From positions 4,464,001 through 4,528,000 of the forward strand of contig NZ_CP109496.1 in NCBI RefSeq assembly GCF_036231355.1: a stretch of DNA of 64,000 nt. The letters run 5' to 3'. The translations under genes were made by a program, and so were the position numbers. The first letter of the stretch is position 1; each line of letters opens with the position of its first letter. Positions 49,858 to 57,846 of this stretch are shown here, in pieces. This DNA comes from Streptomyces sp. NBC_01431. Lineage in GTDB: Bacteria; Actinomycetota; Actinomycetes; Streptomycetales; Streptomycetaceae. The notes beneath the pieces were generated by a model. It was given only the letters and a program-made list of their open reading frames with translations. It made no database searches and was not told the origin of the DNA.

Positions 49858-52251
49858 ATGGCGGGGCTCTTCAACCCAACGGAACTCGACCACCCCACAT
49901 CTCTCGCGGCCGCGGTACTGACCGACGGCAACCGGCTGATCGTGATCGTCATCGCGGGTGTCGCGCTGGCGGCCCTGATCGTGGCGCAATTGCTGGTGCG
50001 CCAGGTCCTCGCGGCCGGCGAGGGAACCGAATCGATGAAGAAGATCGCGGCTGCCGTGCAGGAAGGCGCAAACGCCTATCTGACCCGGCAGTTGCGCACC
50101 CTCGGCGTCTTCGCCGTCGTGGTGTTCTTCCTGCTGTTCCTGCTGCCGTCCGACAACTGGTCGCAGCGCGTAGGCCGTTCGGTGTTCTTCCTGATCGGCG
50201 CCGTCTTCTCGGCGACGACGGGATACATCGGCATGCGTCTGGCCGTGCGCGCGAATGTGCGCGTCGCGGCCGCCGCCCGCGAAGCGACTCCCGCGGAAGG
50301 CGAACCCGAAAAAGATCTCACCGCGGTCTCCCACAAGGCGATGAAGATCGCTTTCCGTACCGGCGGTGTCGTCGGCATGTTCACGGTGGGCCTCGGCCTG
50401 CTCGGCGCTTCCTGCGTCGTGCTCGTGTACGCGGCCGACGCGCCCAAGGTCCTTGAGGGCTTCGGCCTCGGCGCCGCACTGATCGCCATGTTCATGCGTG
50501 TCGGCGGCGGCATCTTCACCAAGGCCGCCGACGTCGGCGCCGACCTGGTCGGCAAGGTCGAACAGGGCATCCCCGAGGACGACCCGCGCAATGCCGCCAC
50601 CATCGCGGACAACGTGGGCGACAACGTCGGCGACTGCGCCGGCATGGCGGCCGACCTGTTCGAGTCGTACGCCGTGACCCTCGTCGCGGCCCTGATCCTC
50701 GGCAAGGCGGCGTTCGGCGACTCGGGCCTCGCCTTCCCGCTGATCGTCCCGGCGATCGGCGTGGTCACCGCGATGATCGGTATCTTCGCGGTCGCCCCGC
50801 GGCGCGCCGACCGCAGCGGAATGTCGGCGATCAACCGCGGGTTCTTCATCTCGGCGGTGATCTCGCTCGCCCTGGTGGCCGTCGCGGTCTTCGTCTATCT
50901 GCCGTCCTCGTACGCCAAGTTGAACGGCGTGACGGACGAAGTGATCAAGAACCACAACGGTGATCCGCGGGTCCTGGCGCTCGTCGCCGTGGCCATCGGC
51001 ATCGTGCTCGCGGCGCTGATCCAGCAGTTGACGGGGTACTTCACCGAAACCACCCGGCGTCCCGTCCGCGACATCGGCAAGTCCTCGCTCACGGGGCCCG
51101 CCACCGTCGTCCTGGCCGGTATCTCCATCGGGCTCGAATCGGCCGTCTACACCGCTCTGTTGATCGGCCTCGGCGTGTACGGGGCCTTCCTGCTCGGCGG
51201 CACCTCGGTCATGCTCGCGCTGTTCGCGGTGGCCCTCGCCGGAACCGGTCTGCTGACCACGGTCGGCGTCATCGTCGCCATGGACACCTTCGGTCCGGTC
51301 TCCGACAACGCCCAGGGCATCGCGGAGATGTCCGGCGACGTCCAGGGCGCCGGCGCCCAGGTGCTCACCGATCTGGACGCCGTGGGCAACACCACCAAGG
51401 CCATCACCAAGGGCATCGCGATCGCGACCGCGGTGCTCGCGGCCTCGGCGCTCTACGGCTCGTTCAAGGACGCCATCGGCACGGCCGTCAAGGACGTCCA
51501 CGCGAAGGCCGGCGAGCTGACCTTGAACATGGACATCTCCCAGCCCAACAACCTGGTCGGGCTGATGCTGGGCGCGGCGGTCGTGTTCCTCTTCTCGGGG
51601 CTCGCGATCAACGCCGTTTCCCGGTCGGCCGGTTCGGTGGTCTTCGAGGTGCGGCGGCAGTTCCGCGAGCACCCCGGGATCATGGACTACACCGAGCAGC
51701 CGGAGTACGGGCGCGTCGTCGACATCTGCACCAAGGACGCGCTGCGCGAGCTGGCCACCCCCGGTCTGCTCGCGGTGCTGGCCCCCATCACGGTCGGCTT
51801 CACGCTCGGCGTCGGCGCGCTCGGCTCGTACCTTGCGGGCGCGATCGGCACCGGCACCCTGATGGCGGTCTTCCTCGCCAATTCGGGCGGTGCCTGGGAC
51901 AACGCCAAGAAGTTGGTCGAGGACGGCCACTTCGGCGGCAAGGGCAGCGAGGCGCACGCCGCCACCGTCATCGGCGACACCGTCGGTGATCCGTTCAAGG
52001 ACACCGCGGGTCCGGCGATCAACCCGCTGCTGAAGGTGATGAACCTGGTCGCGCTCCTGATCGCGCCGGCCATCGTCAAGTTCAGTTACGGCGACGACGC
52101 AAACCCAGTCGTTCGAGGGATTGTGGCGGCGCTCGCCGCGATCGTCATCATCGGCGCGGTGTACGTGTCGAAGCGGCGCAGTGTGGCCGTTGGTGACGAG
52201 GGCAACAGCGAGCGGGTCGCGAAGTCAGCGGACCCGGCGGTGGTTTCGTAG
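49858..52251 (+). CDS. hppA: Membrane proton-translocating pyrophosphatase, K+-independent type
   Basis: 797 residues with about 16 hydrophobic helices. PPi/Mg motifs: KAADVGADLVGKVEQGIPED and DDPRNAATIADNVGDNVGD (residues 241-259), plus DTVGDPFKDTAGPAINPLLK near the C-terminus. The cation switch reads GNTTKA at 510-515 with Lys at 514, which marks the K+-independent group. It couples PPi hydrolysis to proton export. ATG 49858 has AAGGAGG upstream. In S. coelicolor the gene also follows the bldG locus. Confidence 0.96.
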   Translation: MAGLFNPTELDHPTSLAAAVLTDGNRLIVIVIAGVALAALIVAQLLVRQVLAAGEGTESMKKIAAAVQEGANAYLTRQLRTLGVFAVVVFFLLFLLPSDNWSQRVGRSVFFLIGAVFSATTGYIGMRLAVRANVRVAAAAREATPAEGEPEKDLTAVSHKAMKIAFRTGGVVGMFTVGLGLLGASCVVLVYAADAPKVLEGFGLGAALIAMFMRVGGGIFTKAADVGADLVGKVEQGIPEDDPRNAATIADNVGDNVGDCAGMAADLFESYAVTLVAALILGKAAFGDSGLAFPLIVPAIGVVTAMIGIFAVAPRRADRSGMSAINRGFFISAVISLALVAVAVFVYLPSSYAKLNGVTDEVIKNHNGDPRVLALVAVAIGIVLAALIQQLTGYFTETTRRPVRDIGKSSLTGPATVVLAGISIGLESAVYTALLIGLGVYGAFLLGGTSVMLALFAVALAGTGLLTTVGVIVAMDTFGPVSDNAQGIAEMSGDVQGAGAQVLTDLDAVGNTTKAITKGIAIATAVLAASALYGSFKDAIGTAVKDVHAKAGELTLNMDISQPNNLVGLMLGAAVVFLFSGLAINAVSRSAGSVVFEVRRQFREHPGIMDYTEQPEYGRVVDICTKDALRELATPGLLAVLAPITVGFTLGVGALGSYLAGAIGTGTLMAVFLANSGGAWDNAKKLVEDGHFGGKGSEAHAATVIGDTVGDPFKDTAGPAINPLLKVMNLVALLIAPAIVKFSYGDDANPVVRGIVAALAAIVIIGAVYVSKRRSVAVGDEGNSERVAKSADPAVVS

Positions 52252-52269
52252 CTCCACGGCACACAAAGG

Positions 52270-52307
52270 GCGGGCGGACGGTGTGGTTTGACACACCGTC
52301 CGCCCGC
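52270..52307 (+). terminator. Terminator of hppA
   Basis: Perfect 16-bp arms (52270-52285 and 52292-52307) around GTTTGA, 18 bp after the stop. Confidence 0.85.
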
Positions 52308-52419
52308 TGTGCTTGGTGCAAATGGCTGCAATAGAGGGCAGACCGCACGGGTGGCAAGCATTTGTCGCCCACTTGGCGTGTATGTTCCGGGGCCGAGAGC
52401 CTTGGAAGGGACCAAACCG

Positions 52420-53094
52420 GTGAACAAGAAGCTTGCAGCCGCACTGTCCGGCGGTGCGGTACTGATGCTGACGTTGTCGGGCTGCAGCGACGACTCCAAC
52501 AAGAAGGTCGACGACTGGGCGAAGACCTTCTGCAACACGGCCCAGCCCCAGTTCAAGAAGATCACCGACGCCAACGCGGCCATTCAGGCGCAGACGCGCG
52601 ACGACAGCAAGCCGGCCGATGTGCAGAAGACGGACTCGGCCGCCTTCCAGCAGATCTCGGACGCCTACAAGGCGCTGGGGGCCGCCGTGGACAAGGCGGG
52701 CGCACCGCCGGTCAAGGACGGCGCGACCACCCAGCAGGAGGCCGTCAAGGAGCTGAACGCCTCCTCCGTGTCCTACGCGAACCTCCAGAAGAAGGTCGCC
52801 GCGCTCAACGCCGGCGACCAAGCCGCGTTCGCCAAGGGCCTGGAGGACATCGCGACCGAGCTCGGCAAGATCAGCTCGTCGGGTGACGCCTCGCTGAAGA
52901 AGCTCGAATCCGGCGACATCGGCACGGCCATGCAGAAGCAGCCCGGCTGCCAGAAGCAGACGCCGTCCTCGCCCGCGCCTTCGGCGTCGGGAGCGGGCGC
53001 ACCGCCCGCCAAGTCGGCCTCGCCGTCCGGTTCGGCCTCGCCTTCGGGCTCCGCGTCACCGTCGGCCTCGGCCTCGCAGAGCAGCAAGCCGTAG
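52420..53094 (+). CDS. Small lipoprotein with helical domain and Ser/Pro tail
   Basis: 224 residues from GTG 52420, GGAAGGGA upstream. Lipobox LTLSGC with Cys at 22. A charged helical domain (about residues 30-165, for example KKVDDWAKTFCNTAQPQFKK and EDIATELGKISSSGDASLKK) is followed by a Pro/Ser/Ala/Gly linker ending SASASQSSKP. Two further cysteines could pair. No family name; such lipoproteins may bind ligands at the membrane surface. Located between hppA and the methyltransferase. Confidence 0.8.
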   Translation: MNKKLAAALSGGAVLMLTLSGCSDDSNKKVDDWAKTFCNTAQPQFKKITDANAAIQAQTRDDSKPADVQKTDSAAFQQISDAYKALGAAVDKAGAPPVKDGATTQQEAVKELNASSVSYANLQKKVAALNAGDQAAFAKGLEDIATELGKISSSGDASLKKLESGDIGTAMQKQPGCQKQTPSSPAPSASGAGAPPAKSASPSGSASPSGSASPSASASQSSKP

Positions 53095-53190
53095 TCCGTA
53101 CGCGCCTTCGGCCGCGGCCCGGTCCCCCGAGCGGGGCCGGGCCGCGGCCGTGATGGGGTGAATGTCAGTGGCAGCGGCCACAATGGGCGG

Positions 53191-54690
53191 GTGAGTACGA
53201 CCAGTCTTCCCGCGCCCGGTCGCGCAGCCCTGCTGCGCGACGCCCTGCTCGCCGCCGCCTTCACCGCCGACGGGCTGCTCGACCTGCTCGGCGCGCCCGC
53301 GTACGCGGCGCTGGCCCGCAGCGAGACCGTTCCCGCGCTGCGCGCCACCCGCGGGCAGGCGCCGCTCGACACGCTGGTGCGGCTGTTCCTGCTCCAACAG
53401 CCGGTCGCGTACGAGAGCGCCCGCGCGGCGCTGCCGCTTGAGGAGGGGCTCGCGGACGGCTGGGTGGTCCGCTCGGGCGACGAGGTGCGGGCCACGGTGG
53501 ACGTACGGCCGTACGGCGGACCCGAGGGGCAGGACTGGTTCATCGTCTCCGACCTCGGCTGCGCGGTCGGTGGCGCGGGCGGGGCGAGCGGGCGCGACGA
53601 GGCCATGGTGCTCGGCGTCGGCGGCGCGTCGACGACGCTGGCGGGCCTGACGGTCCGGATGCCCGTGGACTCGGCCCTCGACCTCGGTACGGGCTCGGGC
53701 ATCCAGGCGCTGCACGCGGCGCAGCACGCGACGCGGGTCACCGCCACCGACCTGAACCCGCGCGCGCTCGACTTCACCCGGCTCACCCTCGCCCTGTCCG
53801 GCGCGCCGGAGGCCGAGCTGAAGACCGGCTCGCTGTACGAGCCGGTGGGGGACGAGACGTACGACCTGATCGTGTCCAACCCGCCGTTCGTGATCTCGCC
53901 CGGCGCCCGGCTGACCTACCGGGACGGTGCGATGGGCGGGGACGATCTGTGCCGCACGCTCGTTCAGCAGGCGGGGGAGCGACTCAACCCCGGCGGATAC
54001 GCCCAGTTCCTGGCCAACTGGCAGCACGTCGAGGGCGAGGAGTGGCAGGACAGGCTGCGGTCCTGGGTACCCCGGGGCTGTGATGCCTGGATCGTGCAGC
54101 GCGAGGTCCAGGACGTCACGCAGTACGCCGAGCTGTGGCTGCGCGACGCCGGGGACCACCGCGACGACCCCGTGCGGTACGCGGAGCGCTACGAGGCATG
54201 GCTGGACGAGTTCGAGGCGCGCAAGACCAAGGCGGTCGGCTTCGGCTGGATCACCCTGCGCCGCACTGACAGCGAGCGGCCGTCCATCGTGGCCGAGGAG
54301 TGGCCGCACCCGGTCGAGCAGCCGCTCGGCGACGCGGTACGGGCGCACTTCGAGCGGCAGGACTATCTGCGGCGGCACGACGACGCGGCGCTGCTCGCCG
54401 ACCGGTTCCGGCTGGCCGACGAAGTGGTGCAGGAGCAGGTGGGGCTGCCGGGCGCCGAGGACCCGGAGCACGTGGTGCTGCGGCAGAACCGGGGCATGCG
54501 CCGCGCCACCAAGGTGGACACCGTGGGCGCGGGCTTCGCGGGCGTCTGCGACGGGCAGTTGACGGCCGGACGCATCCTGGACGCCATCGCGCAGCTGATC
54601 GACGAGGACCCGGTCCTGCTACGGGACCGGACCCCGGAGGCCATCCGGCTCCTGGTGGAACAGGGCTTCCTGGAGCCGGTGCGGGACTGA
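53191..54690 (+). CDS. Class I SAM-dependent methyltransferase with N-terminal extension
   Basis: 499 residues from GTG 53191; ATG 53158 lies in a poor context. The first 150 residues form a helical domain (DTLVRLFLLQQPVAYESARA). The Rossmann domain follows with SALDLGTGSGIQALHAAQHA, TATDLNPRALDFTRLTLALS and the catalytic YDLIVSNPPFVIS. NPPF with this layout is that of N-methylating HemK/RsmC-like enzymes acting on Gln or base amino groups; the target is unknown. The C-terminal 150 residues may bind the substrate. It is the last clearly core gene on the right. Confidence 0.88.
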   Translation: MSTTSLPAPGRAALLRDALLAAAFTADGLLDLLGAPAYAALARSETVPALRATRGQAPLDTLVRLFLLQQPVAYESARAALPLEEGLADGWVVRSGDEVRATVDVRPYGGPEGQDWFIVSDLGCAVGGAGGASGRDEAMVLGVGGASTTLAGLTVRMPVDSALDLGTGSGIQALHAAQHATRVTATDLNPRALDFTRLTLALSGAPEAELKTGSLYEPVGDETYDLIVSNPPFVISPGARLTYRDGAMGGDDLCRTLVQQAGERLNPGGYAQFLANWQHVEGEEWQDRLRSWVPRGCDAWIVQREVQDVTQYAELWLRDAGDHRDDPVRYAERYEAWLDEFEARKTKAVGFGWITLRRTDSERPSIVAEEWPHPVEQPLGDAVRAHFERQDYLRRHDDAALLADRFRLADEVVQEQVGLPGAEDPEHVVLRQNRGMRRATKVDTVGAGFAGVCDGQLTAGRILDAIAQLIDEDPVLLRDRTPEAIRLLVEQGFLEPVRD

Positions 54691-54861
54691 CCCGATGAGG
54701 GAGGGGGACGCGTGCCTCCGTCACGGCGTCGGCCACCGCGCGTGCCTGCGTGACGGCGCCGTGCTCACCGCACGTCGGTTGATCGCCGGTCCCGGTCGAA
54801 GCCGTCTGGCGGTGCGTGATCGGCGAGCGCGACCGCCTTGTGTCACCGTCAGCCGTGTCGT

Positions 54862-55006
54862 TGGGGACCGGGCGGCGTCGAAGCCGTACTCAAGCTCCGC
54901 GCCCTCATCGGCAACAGCGGCGTCGACACCTGCTGGGCGTACACCTCGCCCACGAGTACCAGGGCCTCCACCCATCCCCGACCAGCACAACTACCAACTC
55001 GCGGCC
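54862..55006 (+). pseudogene. Frameshifted C-terminal remnant of an ISKra4-like transposase
   Basis: Frame 1 from 54862 reads WGPGGVEAVLKLRALIGNSG; after a one-base loss near 54944 the next frame continues LAHEYQGLHP; after a second indel the third frame gives PDQHNYQLAA. Joined, this matches the C-terminal pattern of ISKra4-family transposases (AEAVLKLRALI, YW-x-HLA-x-EHQRLHP, YQL). No inverted repeats or upstream transposase body are visible. It lies at the junction between core genes and the variable region. Confidence 0.6.
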
Positions 55007-55055
55007 GGATCGCGAACATCCCCGCAGAGGAGCTGTGCCCCTCGCCGATCGCGCC
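55007..55055. other. End of the 365-bp gap after the methyltransferase
   Basis: Together with 54,691-54,861 this spacer shows no gene apart from the transposase remnant. Confidence 0.4.
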
Positions 55056-55406
55056 TTAGAAACCGAAGTGCGGCACCGTGACGCCCTTGGGCAGCTTCGC
55101 GCTGTTGGAGCAGTCCACCACCGGCCCGACCTTCATGGACTCCTGGTTCACCTTGGCGTCGCCGGGCAGCACCACGTTCGGCCGGTCGGTCGTCGAGCAT
55201 TCCTGGGTCTGCTTGATGACGTAGCTGCCGTTCTTCTTGTCGATGTGGACGGTCTCGCTCTTGTGAATGCAGGTGGTCTGACCCGCGGGGGAGGTCTTGC
55301 ACTCGCCCTTGGGTTGATCGGCGTGGGCCTGCGCGGCGCCGACGCAGATCACGGCGAGACTTCCGAGGAGCCCCGAGACGGTTGCGATCTTCTGCCGACT
55401 GAACAT
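55056..55406 (-). CDS. Small secreted protein, family A
   Basis: 116 residues. Sec signal peptide MFSRQKIATVSGLLGSLAVI to about residue 30 (AQAHA). The mature part has four cysteines in C-x9-C (GECKTSPAGQTTCIHKSE), QTQEC and VVDCSN. Same length and layout as 56628-56978: signal peptides MFSR-K-IA-VSGLLG, TTCI, Q-Q-C, GP-V-CS-N. The ribosome site AAAGGAA and the leader CGCAGCACATG are shared with that paralogue. Two disulphides in a small extracytoplasmic protein are likely. Function unknown. Confidence 0.8.
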   Translation of the reverse strand: MFSRQKIATVSGLLGSLAVICVGAAQAHADQPKGECKTSPAGQTTCIHKSETVHIDKKNGSYVIKQTQECSTTDRPNVVLPGDAKVNQESMKVGPVVDCSNSAKLPKGVTVPHFGF

Positions 55407-55513
55407 GTGCTGCGTTCCTTTGCAATCGAGGCCCGGACGCCTGCGCCGTTGATCGGCGTGCACCCGAGCCTTGGAGAAAGCCGAAATACGGGGACCCAGT
55501 GCCTGGCGCGTCC

Positions 55514-55888
55514 TCAACTGCGTCCGGCGACGGCAGCGTTGCAGCCCGGACGCGCACCCTGGTGGGTTTGTTGCGCGGCCGGGCTGCACTTGCCGTTGAG
55601 GGTTTTGTCCAGCACACCGTTGAGCGGCCCGAGCTGATCCAGGTGCACATTCAGATCGTGCGGCTCGCATATGGTGTTCTGAAGAATGTCGATGCGCTTG
55701 TTGCGGTGCTCCGAGGTGATGGGCGACCCCATGGTCCGCGAGTCGACCGGTTGCCGGGCCGACGAGAGTGCGGGGTGAGGCGCGACCACCTGCGAACCGA
55801 CCTATGGGGCCGACCGCGGAGCGGAGTACGGAGTTGCTCGACCAGCGAACGCTGCGGCTACGACCACAGCCCGCCGAAACGTGCGCAT
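55514..55888 (-). pseudogene. Decayed small secreted protein gene, family B relative
   Basis: Starts like its neighbours (MRTFRRAVVVAAAFAG, compare MRKFQRAAVVAAAVAG at 55907) but the frame hits TAG at 55802-55804. Beyond the stop, in the same frame, ILQNTICEPHDLNVHLDQLG, PLNGVLDKTLNGKC and GCNAAV match the family B pattern C-SHD-NVD-LGQVG-LNGL-LNGEGN-GC-N. The signal-peptide end is also eroded, so loss of function is likely. The leader AAGGAATT is intact. Confidence 0.7.
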
Positions 55889-55906
55889 CGAGCTCTCGGC
55901 AATTCC

Positions 55907-56209
55907 TTACTGGCCTTCCCCGTTGTCCGGGCCGTGCTCCGGGCCGTTGTCCGGGCCGTGGTCCGGGCCGTGGTCCTGACCGTAGTTGACGCCTGCACCA
56001 TTCTCCGGCGCGAACACCGGAGCGCCCTCCCGGCCGTGGTGCCCATCGCCGTCCGGGTTGCCGGAGTTGGCCACGGCGTTGGCCTGCGAGGAAGCCACCG
56101 CGGTGATCGCACCGAAGCCGCCGTCGTGGGCGAAGCTGACGCCAACACCGAGGGTGGACAGCCCCGCAACCGCTGCGGCTACGACGGCAGCCCGCTGAAA
56201 CTTGCGCAT
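55907..56209 (-). CDS. Secreted protein with His/Asp/Pro tetrapeptide repeats
   Basis: 100 residues. Signal peptide MRKFQRAAVVAAAVAGLSTL to about residue 27 (VSFA). Mature part: HDGGFGAITAVASSQANAVA, a histidine-rich DGDGHHGREG, then five near-tandem tetrapeptides DHGP-DHGP-DNGP-EHGP-DNGE. The 12-bp DNA unit is correspondingly repetitive (about 55,918-55,980). The acidic His-rich tail suggests metal binding or a wall-associated role; inference only. AAGGAAG precedes the start. Confidence 0.8.
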   Translation of the reverse strand: MRKFQRAAVVAAAVAGLSTLGVGVSFAHDGGFGAITAVASSQANAVANSGNPDGDGHHGREGAPVFAPENGAGVNYGQDHGPDHGPDNGPEHGPDNGEGQ

Positions 56210-56546
56210 AATTCGACTCTTCCTTATCTGGGTGTGAAGCCCTGACCGGACTACTTAATGTAAGCATATGCATACGCAGTGTGGTCATTTGGGATCTTGC
56301 GCCCTTTCTGTCTCCGTGTCGGCTTATGGCAAGGCGCCCTTCGTCCGCCATGGACTTGAAGGGGATGAGGAAATGGTGATGCGGCGGTTGTGCGCTCACC
56401 GTTCTCCCCCTGAAACGAGATTTCCCCGGGGGTGGGTCACGGGCGGTGGAGGCCGCTCACTCGTTTGCCCGCCGACCGGAACTGCCCGTCCCGAAACTCA
56501 CCGGAACCGACCCCGTCGGCACGGAACTCGTAGGCAGGAAACAGCA
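56210..56546. other. Gene-free region with AT-rich promoter-like patch
   Basis: With the terminator at its right this is the 418-bp gap 56210-56627. AT-rich TTAATGTAAGCATATGCATA (56,256-56,275) probably holds the promoter of the repeat-protein gene; the rest shows nothing. Confidence 0.4.
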
Positions 56547-56580
56547 GATGGCCGGACCAGGTCGTACTGGTCCGGCCATC
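56547..56580 (-). terminator. Terminator of the 56628-56978 gene
   Basis: Perfect 14-bp arms GATGGCCGGACCAG and complement around GTCGTA, 48 bp after the stop. Confidence 0.8.
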
Positions 56581-56627
56581 CGCTGTGTGAAAGGTGAGGA
56601 AGGGTGGAGGAAGGTTCCGCCCCGGGT

Positions 56628-56978
56628 TCAGCTCAGCAGGCCAAGGGGGCTCCCGCCCTCTTCGCCCCTTTCGGGACCCGGGTTGTTGGGGGAACACGTC
56701 ACCTGGGGCCCGATCTGCATGTTCCCGCGGTTCAGCAGGCCCACGACGGGCAGTGACAGAGGCTCCGTCGGCACGCAGCCCTGCGCCTGACGGAGTACGT
56801 ACCCGTCGCCATCAGGGGTGTTGCCGACGATCCGCTGGATGCAGGTGGTGTTGCCATGGGAGTCGGAGGTGCAAGTGCCCGGCCCTGCCGCGGCGAACGC
56901 GTGGCCGGCGCCGGCACAGGTCGCGGCGAGGCCGCCAAGAAGCCCCGACACGGCCGCGATCTTCTTCCTGCTGAACAT
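56628..56978 (-). CDS. Small secreted protein, family A
   Basis: 116 residues, paralogue of 55056-55406. Signal peptide MFSRKKIAAVSGLLGGLAAT to about residue 30. Mature cysteines: GTCTSDSHGNTTCIQRIVG, GC in RQAQGCVPTE, and VTCSPNN. The C-terminal 15 residues differ from the paralogue (GPERGEEGGSPLGLLS). Same leader, AAAGGAAACGCATCACATG. Function unknown. Confidence 0.8.
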   Translation of the reverse strand: MFSRKKIAAVSGLLGGLAATCAGAGHAFAAAGPGTCTSDSHGNTTCIQRIVGNTPDGDGYVLRQAQGCVPTEPLSLPVVGLLNRGNMQIGPQVTCSPNNPGPERGEEGGSPLGLLS

Positions 56979-57185
56979 GTGATGCGTTTCCTTTGTGAGG
57001 GGCGCCAGGGCGCCGTGCGCCGCGAACCGACCGCGCCGGACTCTGGGGGTGTCGAAGAGCCGGGCTCCAGCGTCCGGCCCAAGTCCGGGACGTTCGGGTC
57101 CGTTTCGCTTACGAAGTGAAGGGCTTGCCTGGGGAAGGCAGTTACTGCATTCAGCGGCCTCGCGCTTCGGGTGGCCGCACGTGAA

Positions 57186-57220
57186 CGGGCCCCTTCGGGG
57201 GGTGACCCCGAAGGGGCCCG
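57186..57220 (-). terminator. Terminator of the 57254-57499 gene
   Basis: Perfect 15-bp arms CGGGCCCCTTCGGGG and complement around GGTGA, 33 bp after the stop. Confidence 0.85.
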
Positions 57221-57253
57221 CGGAAAGCGTCGGGCACGATTACGCCGCCGACC

Positions 57254-57499
57254 TCACTTGGTGAACGCGTTGTTGAACTGGCCGCAGGCGGTGCCCAAGG
57301 TGTCGGAGAGGCCGAGCACGCTGAGCGGGGTGTTGGCCTCGGCCCCCGCCTGCGGGCTGCACTCCTGGTAGGGGCGGTACTGGTCGGTCACCCGCGGGCC
57401 ACCGTCGTGGGCGTAGGCGGTACCGGCGCCGGCGCCGACGGCGGACAGCCCGCCGGCCACTGCCACTGCTGCGATCATGGCCTGCTGAAACTTACGCAT
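57254..57499 (-). CDS. Small secreted protein, family C
   Basis: 81 residues. Signal peptide MRKFQQAMIAAVAVAGGLSA to about residue 30 (TAYA). Mature YRPYQECSPQAGAEANTPLS, then GLSDTLGTACGQFNNAF, two cysteines. The same C-terminal pattern (RP-QECSPQ, AN-P, VL, G-C-Q-NN) ends the 62908-63387 protein, so this is its short relative. The leader TGTACAGG, ATGAAGGGCCGAGGGTTCC before the ATG recurs in front of the two other family C genes. Confidence 0.8.
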   Translation of the reverse strand: MRKFQQAMIAAVAVAGGLSAVGAGAGTAYAHDGGPRVTDQYRPYQECSPQAGAEANTPLSVLGLSDTLGTACGQFNNAFTK

Positions 57500-57846
57500 G
57501 GAACCCTCGGCCCTTCATTGCCTGTACATCGAGGCTGATTGCCTATCGTGACTGAACGGACACTAACAGTAACGACGGGCGTCCCCAGAAGTCGCGCCCA
57601 CCTCACCGAAATTGACTCTTCCTGGCCCGGAGAAATTCGCGTCCTCAGGCTCGACCCACTCGTAGGCCGAGACGTGTGGGTTGACGCCATCGGATGCCCT
57701 GTGGACCGATTGGCTCACATCCGCCGATCACTCAATCCACTCAAAAGTGGGAACACATCATGTTCTGGGTGCCCCCGTTCGCGCTTGCGGCATTCCCTTG
57801 AACTGGTCCGCCCCATCCGGGCTCCAACTGCGAAACGGAGACGCCC
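57500..57846. other. Spacer upstream of the condensation-domain gene
   Basis: 347 bp, no gene. Less GC-rich than its surroundings; it must hold the promoters of the divergent secreted-protein gene and the condensation-domain gene. No clear operator. Confidence 0.4.
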
